NCBI GenBank assembly: GCA_003223995.1
Contig: QHYA01000013.1
Coordinates: 1-28,187, forward strand
Direction: 5' to 3'
Source of the DNA: Acidobacteriota bacterium
GTDB taxonomy: Bacteria > Acidobacteriota > Polarisedimenticolia > QHYA01
DNA length: 28,187 nt
This document shows positions 7,658 through 15,276 of the stretch, one piece after another (positions within the stretch are counted from its first letter, which is position 1; each line of letters starts with the position of its first letter). The notes under the pieces were generated by a model, which made no database searches, had not been told where the DNA came from, and was given only the letters and a program-made list of their open reading frames with translations. The position numbers and the translations under genes are program-made.

Positions 7658-8420
7658 TCATTCCGCCCGTGGATGGTGGCGACGATAGACCTTCTGGAGC
7701 CTCTCCTGTTCCACGTGGGTGTAGATCTGCGTCGTGGCGATGTCGGCGTGGCCGAGCATCTCCTGCAGCGAGCGCAGATCGCAGCCGCCCGCCAGGAGGT
7801 GGGTGGCGAACGTGTGGCGCAGCGTGTGCGGGCTCATCCGGCCGGCCAGTCGATGCGGCGAGATCACCGACGGGAACGAGCCGCTCCTTCGCCCCCTTGC
7901 CGAAGGCGCTGAGGTAGCCTGCTGAGAGCTGAAGGTCCTGCAGGCGAAGAGACAGAAGCTCGGACACGCGAAGCCCGGTTGCATAGAGCAGCTCGATCGC
8001 GGCCGCGTCGCGCATGCCGAGAGGGAGGGAACGGTCCGGCGAGGCGAGCAGAGACTCGACCTCTTCGTGATTCAGCAAGCGTGGCAGGGGGGGATGGGGG
8101 CGCGGCCGGCTCAGGTCGGCGGAGGGGTCGCGCCGGATCAGTCCCTCTCCCGCCAGCCAGGTGAAGAAGCCGCGGATGGCGGAGAGGCGCCTCGCGACCG
8201 TTCGCGCGGAGGCCCCCGCGATCCGCCAGCTCTTCAGCAGATCGAGAAAGTCCTCGCGCGAGGCCTTCACGATGGGCCTCTTCTTCGAGGCCATCGAGGA
8301 GTGCAGCAACGCGAGGTCCCGCGCATAGGCGTCGAGAGTGTTCTTCGAGAGGCCGCGCTCGGCCGCCAGATGGTCGAGGTAGGCGCCCAGATGCGGCGGC
8401 AAGGATCGGGAGGCTTCCAC
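7658..8420 (-). pseudogene. xerD: XerC/XerD-type tyrosine recombinase, internal deletion and frameshift
   Basis: From ATG at 8420 the protein shows the SAM-like core-binding domain (YLDHLAAERGLSKNTLDAYARDL, about residues 13-35) and the first catalytic half: ATGLRVSELLSLRL with the catalytic Arg151, and GKGAKERLVP with the catalytic Lys. Near 7850-7870 the frame changes. The other frame then gives SPHTLRHTFATHLL, LGHADIATTQIYTHV and HHPRA, with HxxR, the second His and the Tyr nucleophile. About 45-50 residues between the two halves are missing compared with XerD (about 298 residues). All catalytic residues are present, but not in one frame. The normal role is resolving chromosome dimers at dif with its partner Xer protein. 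XerC versus XerD cannot be settled here. Confidence 0.85.
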
Positions 8421-8425
8421 GACCG

Positions 8426-8869
8426 TCAGCTCCTGGGGTCGAGCAGGAACGTCACCGGCCCGTCGTTGACCAGCTCGACCTCCATCATCTCTCCGAAGAG
8501 GCCAGTCTTGACCGGAACGCCGAGCCGCCGCAGCTCCGCGACGAACTTCTCGTACATCAGCACGGCCCGTGCGGGCTCCTCCGCACCGTCGAAGGAAGGT
8601 CGCCGCCCCTTGCGGGTGGAGGCGGCCAGGGTGAACTGCGAGACGACGAGCGCCTCGCCGGACACGTCGAGCACCGAGAGGTTCATCTTCCTGTTCTCGT
8701 CATCGAAGATCCTCAGCCCCGCCGTGCGGTCCGCGAAGTACTCGGCCTGCTCGGCGTCGTCGCCGGCCTGCACGCCGACGAAGACCAGAAGCCCCCTGTC
8801 GATGGAGGCGATCTTCCTGCCGGATACTCTCACCTTCGCGCTGCTGACGCGCTGCAGGAGCACCCTCAT
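8426..8869 (-). CDS. dtd: D-aminoacyl-tRNA deacylase
   Basis: This 147-residue protein has the usual length and all marks of DTD. It begins MRVLLQRVSSAKV and contains the SQFTLAAST motif (78-86) with the catalytic Thr region. The cross-subunit Gly-cisPro motif is DGPVTFLLD near the end. The enzyme is a cytoplasmic homodimer that hydrolyses D-amino acids (and Gly) mis-attached to tRNA. The ATG shares one base with the murJ stop (TGATG), so the two are translationally coupled. The xerD-like gene starts five bases after its stop. Confidence 0.95.
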   Translation of the reverse strand: MRVLLQRVSSAKVRVSGRKIASIDRGLLVFVGVQAGDDAEQAEYFADRTAGLRIFDDENRKMNLSVLDVSGEALVVSQFTLAASTRKGRRPSFDGAEEPARAVLMYEKFVAELRRLGVPVKTGLFGEMMEVELVNDGPVTFLLDPRS

Positions 8870-10458
8870 CAGGCCCTTTCGCGCGACAGCCGTCCCGTAA
8901 CGGCGTGCGTGACCTGCTGGATCTCCTCGATGCCCAGCAGCCGGGCGAGAGCGAGCGTCAAGGCGAGTCCGAACACGATCACTCCCGCCAGCCAAGCCAT
9001 GCCGTAGAGGCCCAGGTGGCCGGTTCCGAACGGCGCCACGCGCCACAACAGGGCGCAGCAGGCGCCCATGATGGCGGCGCCGGCGGCCGAGCGGATGAAG
9101 GAGGCCCCCACGCCGAGATCGGAAAAGCCTCCGACTCGCCGGCCGAGAATCACCCACAGCGCCACCACATTGAAGCACGCCACGAGCGATGTGGACAGCG
9201 CCAGTCCCCGGTACTGCAGCACGGGGATCAGCGCGAAGCTGCTGGCGATCTTGATGCCGACGGAGATGAAGGAGACCCGCACGGGAGTGGCCGTGTCGCC
9301 GAGTGCGTAGAAGGTCGGCACGACGATCTTGAGGCACGAATAGGCGCCGAGCCCGAGGGCATAGGCGAGGAGCACCGAAGCCGTCGCCATGGTGTCCGCG
9401 GCTTGGAACTTCCCGCGCTGGAACAGAACGCGGATGATCGGCTCGCGCAGGGCGATCAGCCCCGCCGTCGCGGGCAAGGCCAGTGCGAGCGCCAGGCGAA
9501 CGGCCGAGGCCACTCGCCTCCGCAGCGACTCCATGTCTCCCACGGCCGCATCGCGAGAGACGCCCGTCAGGTTGACGGTGCCGATCGCGACGCCGATCAG
9601 CCCGATCGGCAGGTACATGAGTCTGAACGCGTACTGGAGCCAGGCGATCGCCCCGTTCCACTGGGAGGCGAACACGGTGTCGACGAGGATGTTCACCTGC
9701 ACGGCCGCGAGCCCGATGGCGGCCGGAAGCATCAGGGCGCTCATTCGCCGTACGCCAGGATCGGAGGTTCGGGGCCAGGGGCGGAAGCGGTATCCCAATC
9801 GTGCGGCGGTGGGCAACTGCACGCCGAACTGGAGGATCACGCCCGCGAGCGCCCCGAAGGCGAGGGCGTAGATCGTGGGCCATCCGAGCCGGACGACCAG
9901 CGGATAGAGCGCGATCGTGACGGCGACGTTCGCCACGTTGAAGACGGCCGGTGCGAGCGCAGGCAGGAAAAAGCGGCCGAAGACGTTCAGCACGCCCATC
10001 ATCACGGCGGCCATCGCCACGAAGAGCAGGAACGGGGCCAGGATGCGCGTCAGCTCGGTGGTCAGCTCGAGCTTCCCCGGCTGGCCCGCGAAGCCGGGTG
10101 CGAGCAGGCTCGCCAGAGGACGCGCCGCGAGGATGATCAGCAGCGTCACGGAGCCGAGCAGCAGGACGAGTATTCCGATCACCGCGTTGGCGAGCCTCCA
10201 TGCGGCGGGGGGGCCATCTCGCCGGAGCGTGGCGGTGAACGTGGGCACGAACGCCGCGGACAGGGCGCCCTCGGCGAAGAGGTCCCTCAGCAGGTTGGGG
10301 ATGCGGAACGCGATCAGGAAGGCTTCGTACTCGGTGGCCGCGCCGAACAGCGCCGCGATGACCGACTCGCGGACCACTCCGAGCACGCGGCTGATCATGG
10401 TCGCGGCGCTCACCGCCCCCGCCGAGCGCGCGAGGGAGCGATCGCGGCCGGCGCTCAT
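8869..10458 (-). CDS. murJ: lipid II flippase MurJ (MviN family)
   Basis: This 529-residue integral membrane protein carries the MurJ signature AATMISRVLGVVRESVIAALFG near the start and about fourteen hydrophobic segments along its length. Typical blocks include FRIPNLLRDLFAEGALSAAF (residues 50-69) and ALGDTATPVRVSF. MurJ exports lipid-linked peptidoglycan precursors across the inner membrane. The length equals the family norm, so this gene is intact. It is the first gene of the murJ-dtd-xerD-cca run. No ribosome binding site is visible before the ATG, and the predicted promoter would give an almost leaderless transcript. Confidence 0.93.
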   Translation of the reverse strand: MSAGRDRSLARSAGAVSAATMISRVLGVVRESVIAALFGAATEYEAFLIAFRIPNLLRDLFAEGALSAAFVPTFTATLRRDGPPAAWRLANAVIGILVLLLGSVTLLIILAARPLASLLAPGFAGQPGKLELTTELTRILAPFLLFVAMAAVMMGVLNVFGRFFLPALAPAVFNVANVAVTIALYPLVVRLGWPTIYALAFGALAGVILQFGVQLPTAARLGYRFRPWPRTSDPGVRRMSALMLPAAIGLAAVQVNILVDTVFASQWNGAIAWLQYAFRLMYLPIGLIGVAIGTVNLTGVSRDAAVGDMESLRRRVASAVRLALALALPATAGLIALREPIIRVLFQRGKFQAADTMATASVLLAYALGLGAYSCLKIVVPTFYALGDTATPVRVSFISVGIKIASSFALIPVLQYRGLALSTSLVACFNVVALWVILGRRVGGFSDLGVGASFIRSAAGAAIMGACCALLWRVAPFGTGHLGLYGMAWLAGVIVFGLALTLALARLLGIEEIQQVTHAVTGRLSRERA

Positions 10459-10466
10459 GGGGGCGC

Positions 10467-10495
10467 ATTCTGTCAGAGGTACCGGGGTCCCGCAA
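10467..10495 (-). promoter_or_regulatory. possible promoter for murJ
   Basis: On the minus strand TTGCGG (10490-10495) and CAGAAT (10467-10472) are 17 bases apart. The start would fall one to three bases before the murJ ATG at 10458, so the message would be nearly leaderless. Confidence 0.4.
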
Positions 10496-10512
10496 GGCTC
10501 TTCGAGTTCGCT

Positions 10513-10590
10513 GCGCCTCGCTCATCGAGGCGCGCACGGACCGAGCGCGTTTCCCGGAGCCGGGGTGCCGGCTTTCCCGCCGCCGGGAAA
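10513..10590. other. two hairpins in the murJ-ssb divergent gap
   Basis: GCGCCTCG (10513-10520) pairs with CGAGGCGC (10526-10533) around a five-base loop. TTTCCCG (10573-10579) pairs with CGGGAAA (10584-10590) around a four-base loop. They lie between divergent genes, so they are not obvious terminators, and their role is unknown. Confidence 0.35.
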
Positions 10591-10665
10591 ACGGTTTTGG
10601 TAGGTGATCTCGCTCTGGCGGGGCCGGTGTTAGAATCTCCTTCGGCTTCAAAGCGGGAGATCTCT

Positions 10666-11094
10666 ATGGCAAGCGTCAACAAGGTGATTCTGATCGGCAA
10701 TCTCGGACGCGATCCCGAAATCCGATTCACGCCGGGGGGCGCGCAGGTCTGTAACTTCACCCTCGCGACCAACGAGCAGTGGAAGGACAAGAGCGGGCAG
10801 CGACAGGAACGCACCGAATGGCACCGAATCGTGGTCTGGGGGAAACAGGCGGAGATCTGCAAGGAATACCTTGCGAAAGGACGTCAGGTTTACGTCGAAG
10901 GCTCCCTTCAGACACGGGAGTGGAACGACCGAGACGGCAACAAGAGGACCACCACGGAGATACGGGCCATCAGGATCCAGCTGCTCGGGCGCGCCGATGG
11001 GGCACGCGCGGAAGGGGCGCCTGCCGGTCCTATCGGCTCCGGCGCGCCGGAGGAGACCGACCCGGAGTACACCGACGACGACGTCCCGTTTTGA
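10666..11094 (+). CDS. ssb: single-stranded DNA-binding protein
   Basis: This 142-residue protein has an OB fold (about residues 3-107) starting SVNKVILIGNLGRDPEIRF, with TEWHRIVVWGKQAE and GRQVYVEGSLQTREW as in all bacterial SSBs. A short flexible linker follows. The conserved acidic tail ends in DDDVPF, the docking site for replication and repair partners. It coats single-stranded DNA as a tetramer. The ATG at 10666 is fixed by the family start and by GGGAGA (10655-10660). TAGAAT at 10631-10636 is a plausible -10 with no good -35. An upstream in-frame extension is not supported. It is divergent from murJ and appears monocistronic. Confidence 0.96.
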   Translation: MASVNKVILIGNLGRDPEIRFTPGGAQVCNFTLATNEQWKDKSGQRQERTEWHRIVVWGKQAEICKEYLAKGRQVYVEGSLQTREWNDRDGNKRTTTEIRAIRIQLLGRADGARAEGAPAGPIGSGAPEETDPEYTDDDVPF

Positions 11095-11104
11095 ATAGCC
11101 CCCC

Positions 11105-11145
11105 AGCGCGATTGGCGCGCTTCGCTCCTAGCATTCTTCTAGGGG
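11105..11145 (+). terminator. hairpin pair downstream of ssb
   Basis: AGCGCG (11105-11110) pairs with CGCGCT (11116-11121). CTCCTAG (11125-11131) pairs with CTAGGGG (11139-11145), with one G-T pair. They begin eleven bases after the ssb stop. There is no T tract, so termination is inferred from position. Confidence 0.35.
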
Positions 11146-11244
11146 AGTCCTTCCAGGCCTCGGTTGGGGGGATCTCTTGCCATTCCTCCTCTCGCCCCCT
11201 GTCCAGTAAGCCGCCTTTCTTCCGCGCAGGTTCGAAAGCGCAAC

Positions 11245-11273
11245 TTGTGAGAAGGGGGAGGGCATCGTATATT
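11245..11273 (+). promoter_or_regulatory. strong-looking sigma-70 promoter before the broken Fn3-like gene
   Basis: TTGTGA (11245-11250) and TATATT (11268-11273) are separated by 17 bases, matching the consensus at four and five of six positions. The ATG at 11283 lies nine bases after the -10 box, so a transcript from here would be almost leaderless, unless the real start is the ATG at 11469. Confidence 0.5.
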
Positions 11274-11282
11274 GGGGCGGCC

Positions 11283-11956
11283 ATGGCCAATTGGCGGCTG
11301 GCCTGGTGGTCACGGAAGCCATTCCTGAAGATGAGACGCTCCGCTTCCTGCAGAAGCTCCGCGCGGGAGCCGTTCACGGGCGGTGGTAGACCTGAGCGCA
11401 GGTCGAGCCCTCCTGCTGGCAGATCCACCGGGTCCAGTTGGCAGCCGGCCCTTGCGATCACCCTTGTGATGCCGGCCCTGCTGCTCGCCTTTCCCGTGCT
11501 TGCGGCCGGAAAGGCTCACAGCCATTCGCCCAAGGACGGCGAGTTGGTCGGCCCTCACCCATCTCTGATTACGACGAAGAGGACGGGCGGGGAGCAACCT
11601 TGTTGGTGCGCGACAATCTCGCCGAGGGGACGTGGTGGTGGAGGGTGATCGTGCACGACGGGGCCGCGGACTCTGGCCCCGATTTCATCTCGTCCTTCAA
11701 GGTGGATGCGACGCCTCCAGCCGAGGTGGAGGGCCTGAAGGTCACCTACGACCGGGCCACTGGATCCGCAAAGCTCAAGTGGGACCCGGTCTCGCTCGAT
11801 CTCGAGGGACGGGCCGAAACGATTTCGCTCTACAGGGTTTACTGCTACGACAAGCGCGGCATCTTTCCGCAGGGGAACCTCAAGTTGCTGGGGACGAGCG
11901 ATTCGGAGAGCAGCGCTGGGATGGCCTTGGCGACGTTACTGTTTCCCTCCTCCTGA
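11283..11956 (+). pseudogene. broken secreted Fn3-like protein
   Basis: One frame encodes a hydrophobic export segment, MPALLLAFPVLAAGKAHS (from the ATG at 11469), then SPKDGELVGPHPSL. At about 11565-11580 the sense passes to another frame, which reads DYDEEDGRGATLLVRDNLAEG, then TWWWRVIVHDGAADSG, SSFKVDATPPAEVEGL and AKLKWDPVS. This is the pattern of fibronectin type III or cadherin-like modules in exported proteins of this kind of bacterium. A stretch between the two parts seems to be missing. The end (AGMALATLLFPSS) does not look like a natural domain end, so a second break near 11910 is likely. The start is uncertain: ATG 11283 fits the promoter, ATG 11469 fits a normal signal peptide. 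Function is unknown, and it may be non-functional or misassembled. Confidence 0.5.
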
Positions 11957-12103
11957 ACCGCCCCGGGTCTTGCGGCCGCGCATTCGCCGCGTCTGATCCT
12001 TCGCGGCCGTCTTCGGCGGTCGTGACGGCCCCCCCGGCCGGGGAGCAGGACCGTGCAGGACATAGGGGCCACTCTTGGCTCGATTGACGAAGCGTCCCTT
12101 CAT
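11936..12103 (-). CDS. doubtful small basic ORF (55 residues)
   Basis: An open frame begins MKGRFVNRAKSGPYVLHG and ends in a Lys/Arg/Gly-rich tail (MRGRKTRGGSGGGKQ). A purine-rich GGAAGGGG lies about twelve bases before the ATG. It overlaps the end of the broken Fn3-like gene on the other strand. No family is recognised. The composition could equally be chance in GC-rich DNA, so it is listed only because the 205-base gap holds nothing better. Confidence 0.15.
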   Translation of the reverse strand: MKGRFVNRAKSGPYVLHGPAPRPGGPSRPPKTAAKDQTRRMRGRKTRGGSGGGKQ

Positions 12104-12161
12104 GTCCGCTCTGCCCCTTCCTCTTCGCCTTCTCGCTGCTTGACACGCGCGCCGGCGGGAG

Positions 12162-12599
12162 TCATCCGCGAGCGCTGAAGTTCGCCTCCCCTCGGCTCGG
12201 ATCCACAACGTTCATTGTCCTGAAGAACCGTCTGTAGAAGCCCCGATCTCGCGTGAGCAGAGCGTCCGCCTGATGCTGAGCGTGGGCGCCAACGAGAAAG
12301 TCCGCCATGACTCTTCTGGTTGGTTTCACCGACTTCCTCCGGCTGTCGCGCCAGAGCTTCCCCGCGGACAGCGCCGCTGCGGGAGTAAGTGGGTCGAAGC
12401 GCACACCCAGCAGATCAATGGCTTCGCCGAATGCCTCGTCCGATGGGAAGTGCGCTCGGACTTCGGCCCAAACCACCTCACACGCCAGGAGGGCCCCCGA
12501 ATCATAGGCCGCCCGCAGAGCCTTGCGGGAGGACTGTCCGAACCGGCTGTCCGCCCCCAGCACATCGAGGAGGACCGATGAATCCACGGCGGTTCTCAT
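12162..12599 (-). CDS. vapC: PIN-domain toxin (VapC-like ribonuclease)
   Basis: This 145-residue PIN domain has its four acidic positions in place: Asp6 in AVDSSVLLD, Glu in VVWAEVRAHF, Asp in MADFLVGAHA and Asp in TRDRGFYRRFF. PIN toxins are Mg-dependent endoribonucleases that cut RNA, often tRNA or rRNA, when not held by their antitoxin. The gene overlaps the AbrB-type antitoxin gene upstream by four bases (ATGA), the usual order and coupling for a VapBC pair. Length and motifs suggest an active enzyme. The RNA target cannot be told from sequence. Confidence 0.85.
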   Translation of the reverse strand: MRTAVDSSVLLDVLGADSRFGQSSRKALRAAYDSGALLACEVVWAEVRAHFPSDEAFGEAIDLLGVRFDPLTPAAALSAGKLWRDSRRKSVKPTRRVMADFLVGAHAQHQADALLTRDRGFYRRFFRTMNVVDPSRGEANFSARG

Positions 12600-12865
12600 C
12601 GCCTTCTTCTCATGCGAGCTCGGCGGCTCGCGCTCGGCTTGATCACGGGTCCGCGCATCTCATCGAGGAGAAGATCCACCGGCTTTCCCAGTCTGAGCCG
12701 CCCGAAGACCCGGTCTACGGGATGGTCCCCGGGGCCTCCTTTGTGAAGAAAGGCGCCCCCTTCCCGCAGCTCAAAGCTGACAACTGTCCCGGGCCGCAAC
12801 CCGAGCTTCTCCCGGATCTCGGCAGGAATCGTCACCTGCCCCTTCGACGAAAGGCTGCTCTTCAT
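12596..12865 (-). CDS. vapB: AbrB/MazE-type antitoxin (VapB-like)
   Basis: This 89-residue protein has a swapped-hairpin AbrB domain at the start: SSKGQVTIPAEIREKLGL (residues 6-23), then GTVVSFELREGGAFL. The C-terminal half is basic and should wrap and inhibit the PIN toxin encoded next to it. Such antitoxins also repress their own promoter, and two palindromes overlap the predicted -35/-10 region here. The predicted transcription start falls on or next to the ATG, and no ribosome binding site is visible. The tail (SRRARMRRRR) is unusually Arg-rich. Confidence 0.85.
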   Translation of the reverse strand: MKSSLSSKGQVTIPAEIREKLGLRPGTVVSFELREGGAFLHKGGPGDHPVDRVFGRLRLGKPVDLLLDEMRGPVIKPSASRRARMRRRR

Positions 12866-12871
12866 TTGTAA

Positions 12872-12900
12872 AGCGTATGACGCCTTACGCTAAGCGTCAA
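12872..12900 (-). promoter_or_regulatory. vapBC promoter with twin palindromic operator
   Basis: On the minus strand TTGACG (12895-12900) and TACGCT (12872-12877) are 17 bases apart. Two 11-base palindromes overlap them: GCGT-ATG-ACGC at 12873-12883 and ACGC-TAA-GCGT at 12887-12897, with centres 14 bases apart. This is what an AbrB-type antitoxin operator should look like, and binding would block RNA polymerase. Confidence 0.6.
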
Positions 12901-12904
12901 GGGA

Positions 12905-14068
12905 TTATTTCAAAGGCAGACGATGGAACGCTTCGCGCAGCCTTTCGAGATCGCTCTCGTCGTTGAAGGCATGAGCCGAGATGCGGATCCGGCCATTTCG
13001 CTCGGCCACGATCACGCCGTCTTCCGCCATCCCCTCCACGACGTGCCCCATGGCCCCGGCCGCTTCGCCGGCGGCGAACGGGTTCCTCAGCTCTCCGACA
13101 ACGATCCCTGATCGCCTCTGGTCCGTCTGCGGCCAGACCCTCTCGAATCCTTCCTCCAGCAGAAGCTGGGCGACGAGCCTCGCGAGGCCCAGGATGCGCT
13201 GCTCGATCCGCGCTGTCCCGACAGTCTCGAACAGATCGAGTGCCGCCTCCATGCCCACATGCGAAAGGAACGCCGGGCTGCCGCCATCCAGCCGCCGGGC
13301 GCCCGGACACGGCTGGAGGTCGTAGCGCAGCAACTCCCGCAGCTCGTTCCTCCGGACGGAGCGCCAGCCCAGCCATCGGCCCTCCGCCCGCTCCTCCCAG
13401 CCGTGCCGTACGTAAAGAGCTCCCGCCCCCACCGGAGCAGGGATCCATTTCACTGCTGCGAAGGCCAGAAAATCGACCGGCGCCTTGCTCACATCGACCT
13501 TCAGCGCCCCTGCCGCCTGCATCGCGTCGATCACGAGGGCGATGCCCCTGCTCCGGCAGAAAGCGGACAGCGTCTCGAGATCCAGCCGCGTGCCGTCGGC
13601 AAAAGAGACCAGGCTCGCGCAGATGGCGCGCGTCGCTTCGTCGCACGCCTCCATCAGATGATTCTCCGTCACCGGGCCGCGAGGGGGGCCTGCGAAGCGC
13701 ACCTGCGCCCCCTCCCGCTCGTAACGCCGCCAGGGATAGACGGCAGAAGGGAACTCGTTCGCCGGCAGGACGATGTTTTCTCCCGCAGCGGGGCGCACGA
13801 GCGAGGCCGCGCGGAAGAGCCCTCCGGTGACACCCGAGGTGAAGGCGATCTCCTCGGGGCTAGCCGAGATAAACCGGGCGATCTTGCATCTCAGCCGTTC
13901 GGAGAAATCGATGCCGATGGAACCGCCGAGGTCCTCCTTCTGCCAGCGGTCGAGGTGGGAATCGAGAGCGGCGCGGACGGGCAGGGGCAACGGCCCCATC
14001 GAGGCGTTGTTCAGGTAGGCCAGCTTCAGAGTGACAGGGTAGAGACGCCGGAATTCCTGCCAGTCCAC
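12905..14068 (-). CDS. PLP-dependent class V aminotransferase family protein
   Basis: This 387-residue protein resembles cysteine desulfurases and isopenicillin-N-epimerase-like enzymes. It opens with LAYLNNASMGPLP (17-29) and has FTSGVTGGLFRAA for cofactor phosphate binding. Asp181 in VIDAMQAAG should contact the pyridine nitrogen. Lys207 in AFAAVKWIPAPVG is the expected Schiff-base lysine. The residue before it is Val, where relatives usually have His. No cysteine-bearing desulfurase loop is evident, so desulfurase activity is doubtful. The reaction (transamination, desulfuration, epimerisation or elimination) cannot be fixed. It follows the TPR protein gene by 48 bases on the same strand. 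Confidence 0.8.
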   Translation of the reverse strand: MDWQEFRRLYPVTLKLAYLNNASMGPLPLPVRAALDSHLDRWQKEDLGGSIGIDFSERLRCKIARFISASPEEIAFTSGVTGGLFRAASLVRPAAGENIVLPANEFPSAVYPWRRYEREGAQVRFAGPPRGPVTENHLMEACDEATRAICASLVSFADGTRLDLETLSAFCRSRGIALVIDAMQAAGALKVDVSKAPVDFLAFAAVKWIPAPVGAGALYVRHGWEERAEGRWLGWRSVRRNELRELLRYDLQPCPGARRLDGGSPAFLSHVGMEAALDLFETVGTARIEQRILGLARLVAQLLLEEGFERVWPQTDQRRSGIVVGELRNPFAAGEAAGAMGHVVEGMAEDGVIVAERNGRIRISAHAFNDESDLERLREAFHRLPLK

Positions 14069-14116
14069 AGAACCCCTGAGGGAGATGCGGGAGAAACCGC
14101 CTCCCGATCCGCCGGG

Positions 14117-14830
14117 CTAGCCCGGCTGGGGAACCGGACTTGATTCCCTGCCGAGCGGCGAGTCCGGAAACTCTTTCGCCAGTTGCTGGCGAATCTGGCT
14201 GGCCTCCTGTGCCTTCCCCTGCTGATCGAGGATCTTGGCCAGGTCGAAGAGGACCAGGTCCTTGGGGTATCCGGTCTCCTGCTGGGCCATTTCACGGAAA
14301 CGCTGCTCGGCGGTCGCAAGATCGCCCCGCTGCGCCGCGGTGGTCGCCAGCGCATGCTGGATCAGGCCCCGCAGAACCGAATCCTTGGCGCCCGCGATGG
14401 CCTGCTGAAAAGCGGCCTCAGCCTCGGAGGCTCTCGACAGCCTCAGAAGCGCCACGCCCTGGTAGTAGGCGGCGAGGCTGCCGACCGTGCCTCCCGACTT
14501 CCCGGCGTTCTTCAACGCCGCCAGAGCAGCCTCGTCCCGGGCATGATCCGACGCAAACGCGGCGCCGGGTCGGAGGCCGGCCTCGGCGTCCTTCTCCTGC
14601 ACCGGCGAGAAAAGAAGCGATGAGGCCCGGGCCAGCTCGGCTTCCGCCAGGGTCCGGGAATGAACCGTCCAGGCAAAAATCCCGACTCCGGCCAGAACGA
14701 TTGCCACCGCGCAGCCGGAATAGACCGCGAGCTGACGCCAGTTCTGCTCGAACAGAAGCGTCAAGCGCGACATCAGGTCGAGGAATTCGTCGTGCTTCAT
14801 CTCCTGGCGTGTAATCCGCCTTGTCACCAT
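14117..14830 (-). CDS. membrane-anchored TPR protein (YfgM-like)
   Basis: This 237-residue protein has a short cytoplasmic N-terminus with EFLDLMSRLTLLFEQNWRQL. One transmembrane helix follows (about residues 36-55, LAVYSGCAVAIVLAGVGIFAW). The remainder consists of helix pairs of the tetratricopeptide type, for example AAYYQGVALLRLSRASEAEAAF and YPKDLVLFDLAKILDQQGKAQEA. The topology matches YfgM-type proteins, which work near the Sec translocon or with periplasmic chaperones, but the precise role here is inference. GAGGAGG lies before the ATG. It is the first gene of a two-gene run with the aminotransferase. Confidence 0.75.
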   Translation of the reverse strand: MVTRRITRQEMKHDEFLDLMSRLTLLFEQNWRQLAVYSGCAVAIVLAGVGIFAWTVHSRTLAEAELARASSLLFSPVQEKDAEAGLRPGAAFASDHARDEAALAALKNAGKSGGTVGSLAAYYQGVALLRLSRASEAEAAFQQAIAGAKDSVLRGLIQHALATTAAQRGDLATAEQRFREMAQQETGYPKDLVLFDLAKILDQQGKAQEASQIRQQLAKEFPDSPLGRESSPVPQPG

Positions 14831-14891
14831 CGTTCCTCGCTCCTCCTCGGCCCTGGTTCCCGGGCTTCCGGCCAGCGATTCGTTCTGCTTG

Positions 14892-14931
14892 CCTCTCGAT
14901 CTCCTACCTCTCGATCGCTAGGCTCTCGATC
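14892..14931. repeat. three CTCTCGATC repeats, 15-base period
   Basis: CTCTCGATC starts at 14893, 14908 and 14923, exactly 15 bases apart, with a partial fourth copy (CTCTCG) at 14937. They lie in the gap between tRNA-Arg and the TPR gene, upstream of the latter. The spacing is not a helical turn multiple of 10.5, and no known site is recognised. Confidence 0.5.
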
Positions 14932-14995
14932 TTTTCCTCTCGTGCCGGAGCGAACTCCGCTCGAGCGCCGCTGCCTGTACTTCCTGAGCTGGCCG

Positions 14996-15072
14996 TGGTG
15001 GGCGTGGGAGGACTTGAACCCCCGACCAAGAGTTTAGGAAACTCCTGCTCTATCCGCCTGAGCTACACGCCC
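14996..15072 (-). tRNA. tRNA-Arg (anticodon CCT)
   Basis: The minus strand folds into a full cloverleaf. The acceptor is GGGCGTG/CACGCCC, the D-arm GCTC/GAGC, the anticodon stem GGAGT/ACTCT with loop TTCCTAA, and the T-arm GGGGG-TTCAAGT-CCTCC. Anticodon CCT reads AGG (Arg). The discriminator A and the CCA end are encoded (14996-14999). TAAGAT at 15089-15094 could be a -10 box. Confidence 0.95.
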
Positions 15073-15276
15073 AGCTTCCAGGAGAGAAATCTTAGCATGC
15101 CGGCCGATACACATCGTCTTCTGTGATCAGGGGCCCACCGATACCCCTCGAGGGTTCCCACCCTGCATCAGGACGAAACCTCGACGAGCAGTTTTTTCTC
15201 CCTCCGGTGATCAATTGGAGTACATTCCCACCAGAGATCGCAGGTTGTCGCGAAATCCCACCTCGGAGGGTCGCCC

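Noticed and set aside
10513..10533. Hairpin as an intrinsic terminator
   Set aside because: It lies between two divergent genes, where no transcript is expected to end, and it has no T tract.
8426..10651. A 741-residue minus-strand frame ending in Dtd
   Set aside because: The upstream part is murJ read in a wrong frame, with Arg-rich nonsense composition. Dtd starts at 8869.
8905..11094. A 729-residue plus-strand frame ending in SSB
   Set aside because: The part before 10666 is antisense to murJ and rich in His, Arg and Gln. SSB has its own start and ribosome binding site.
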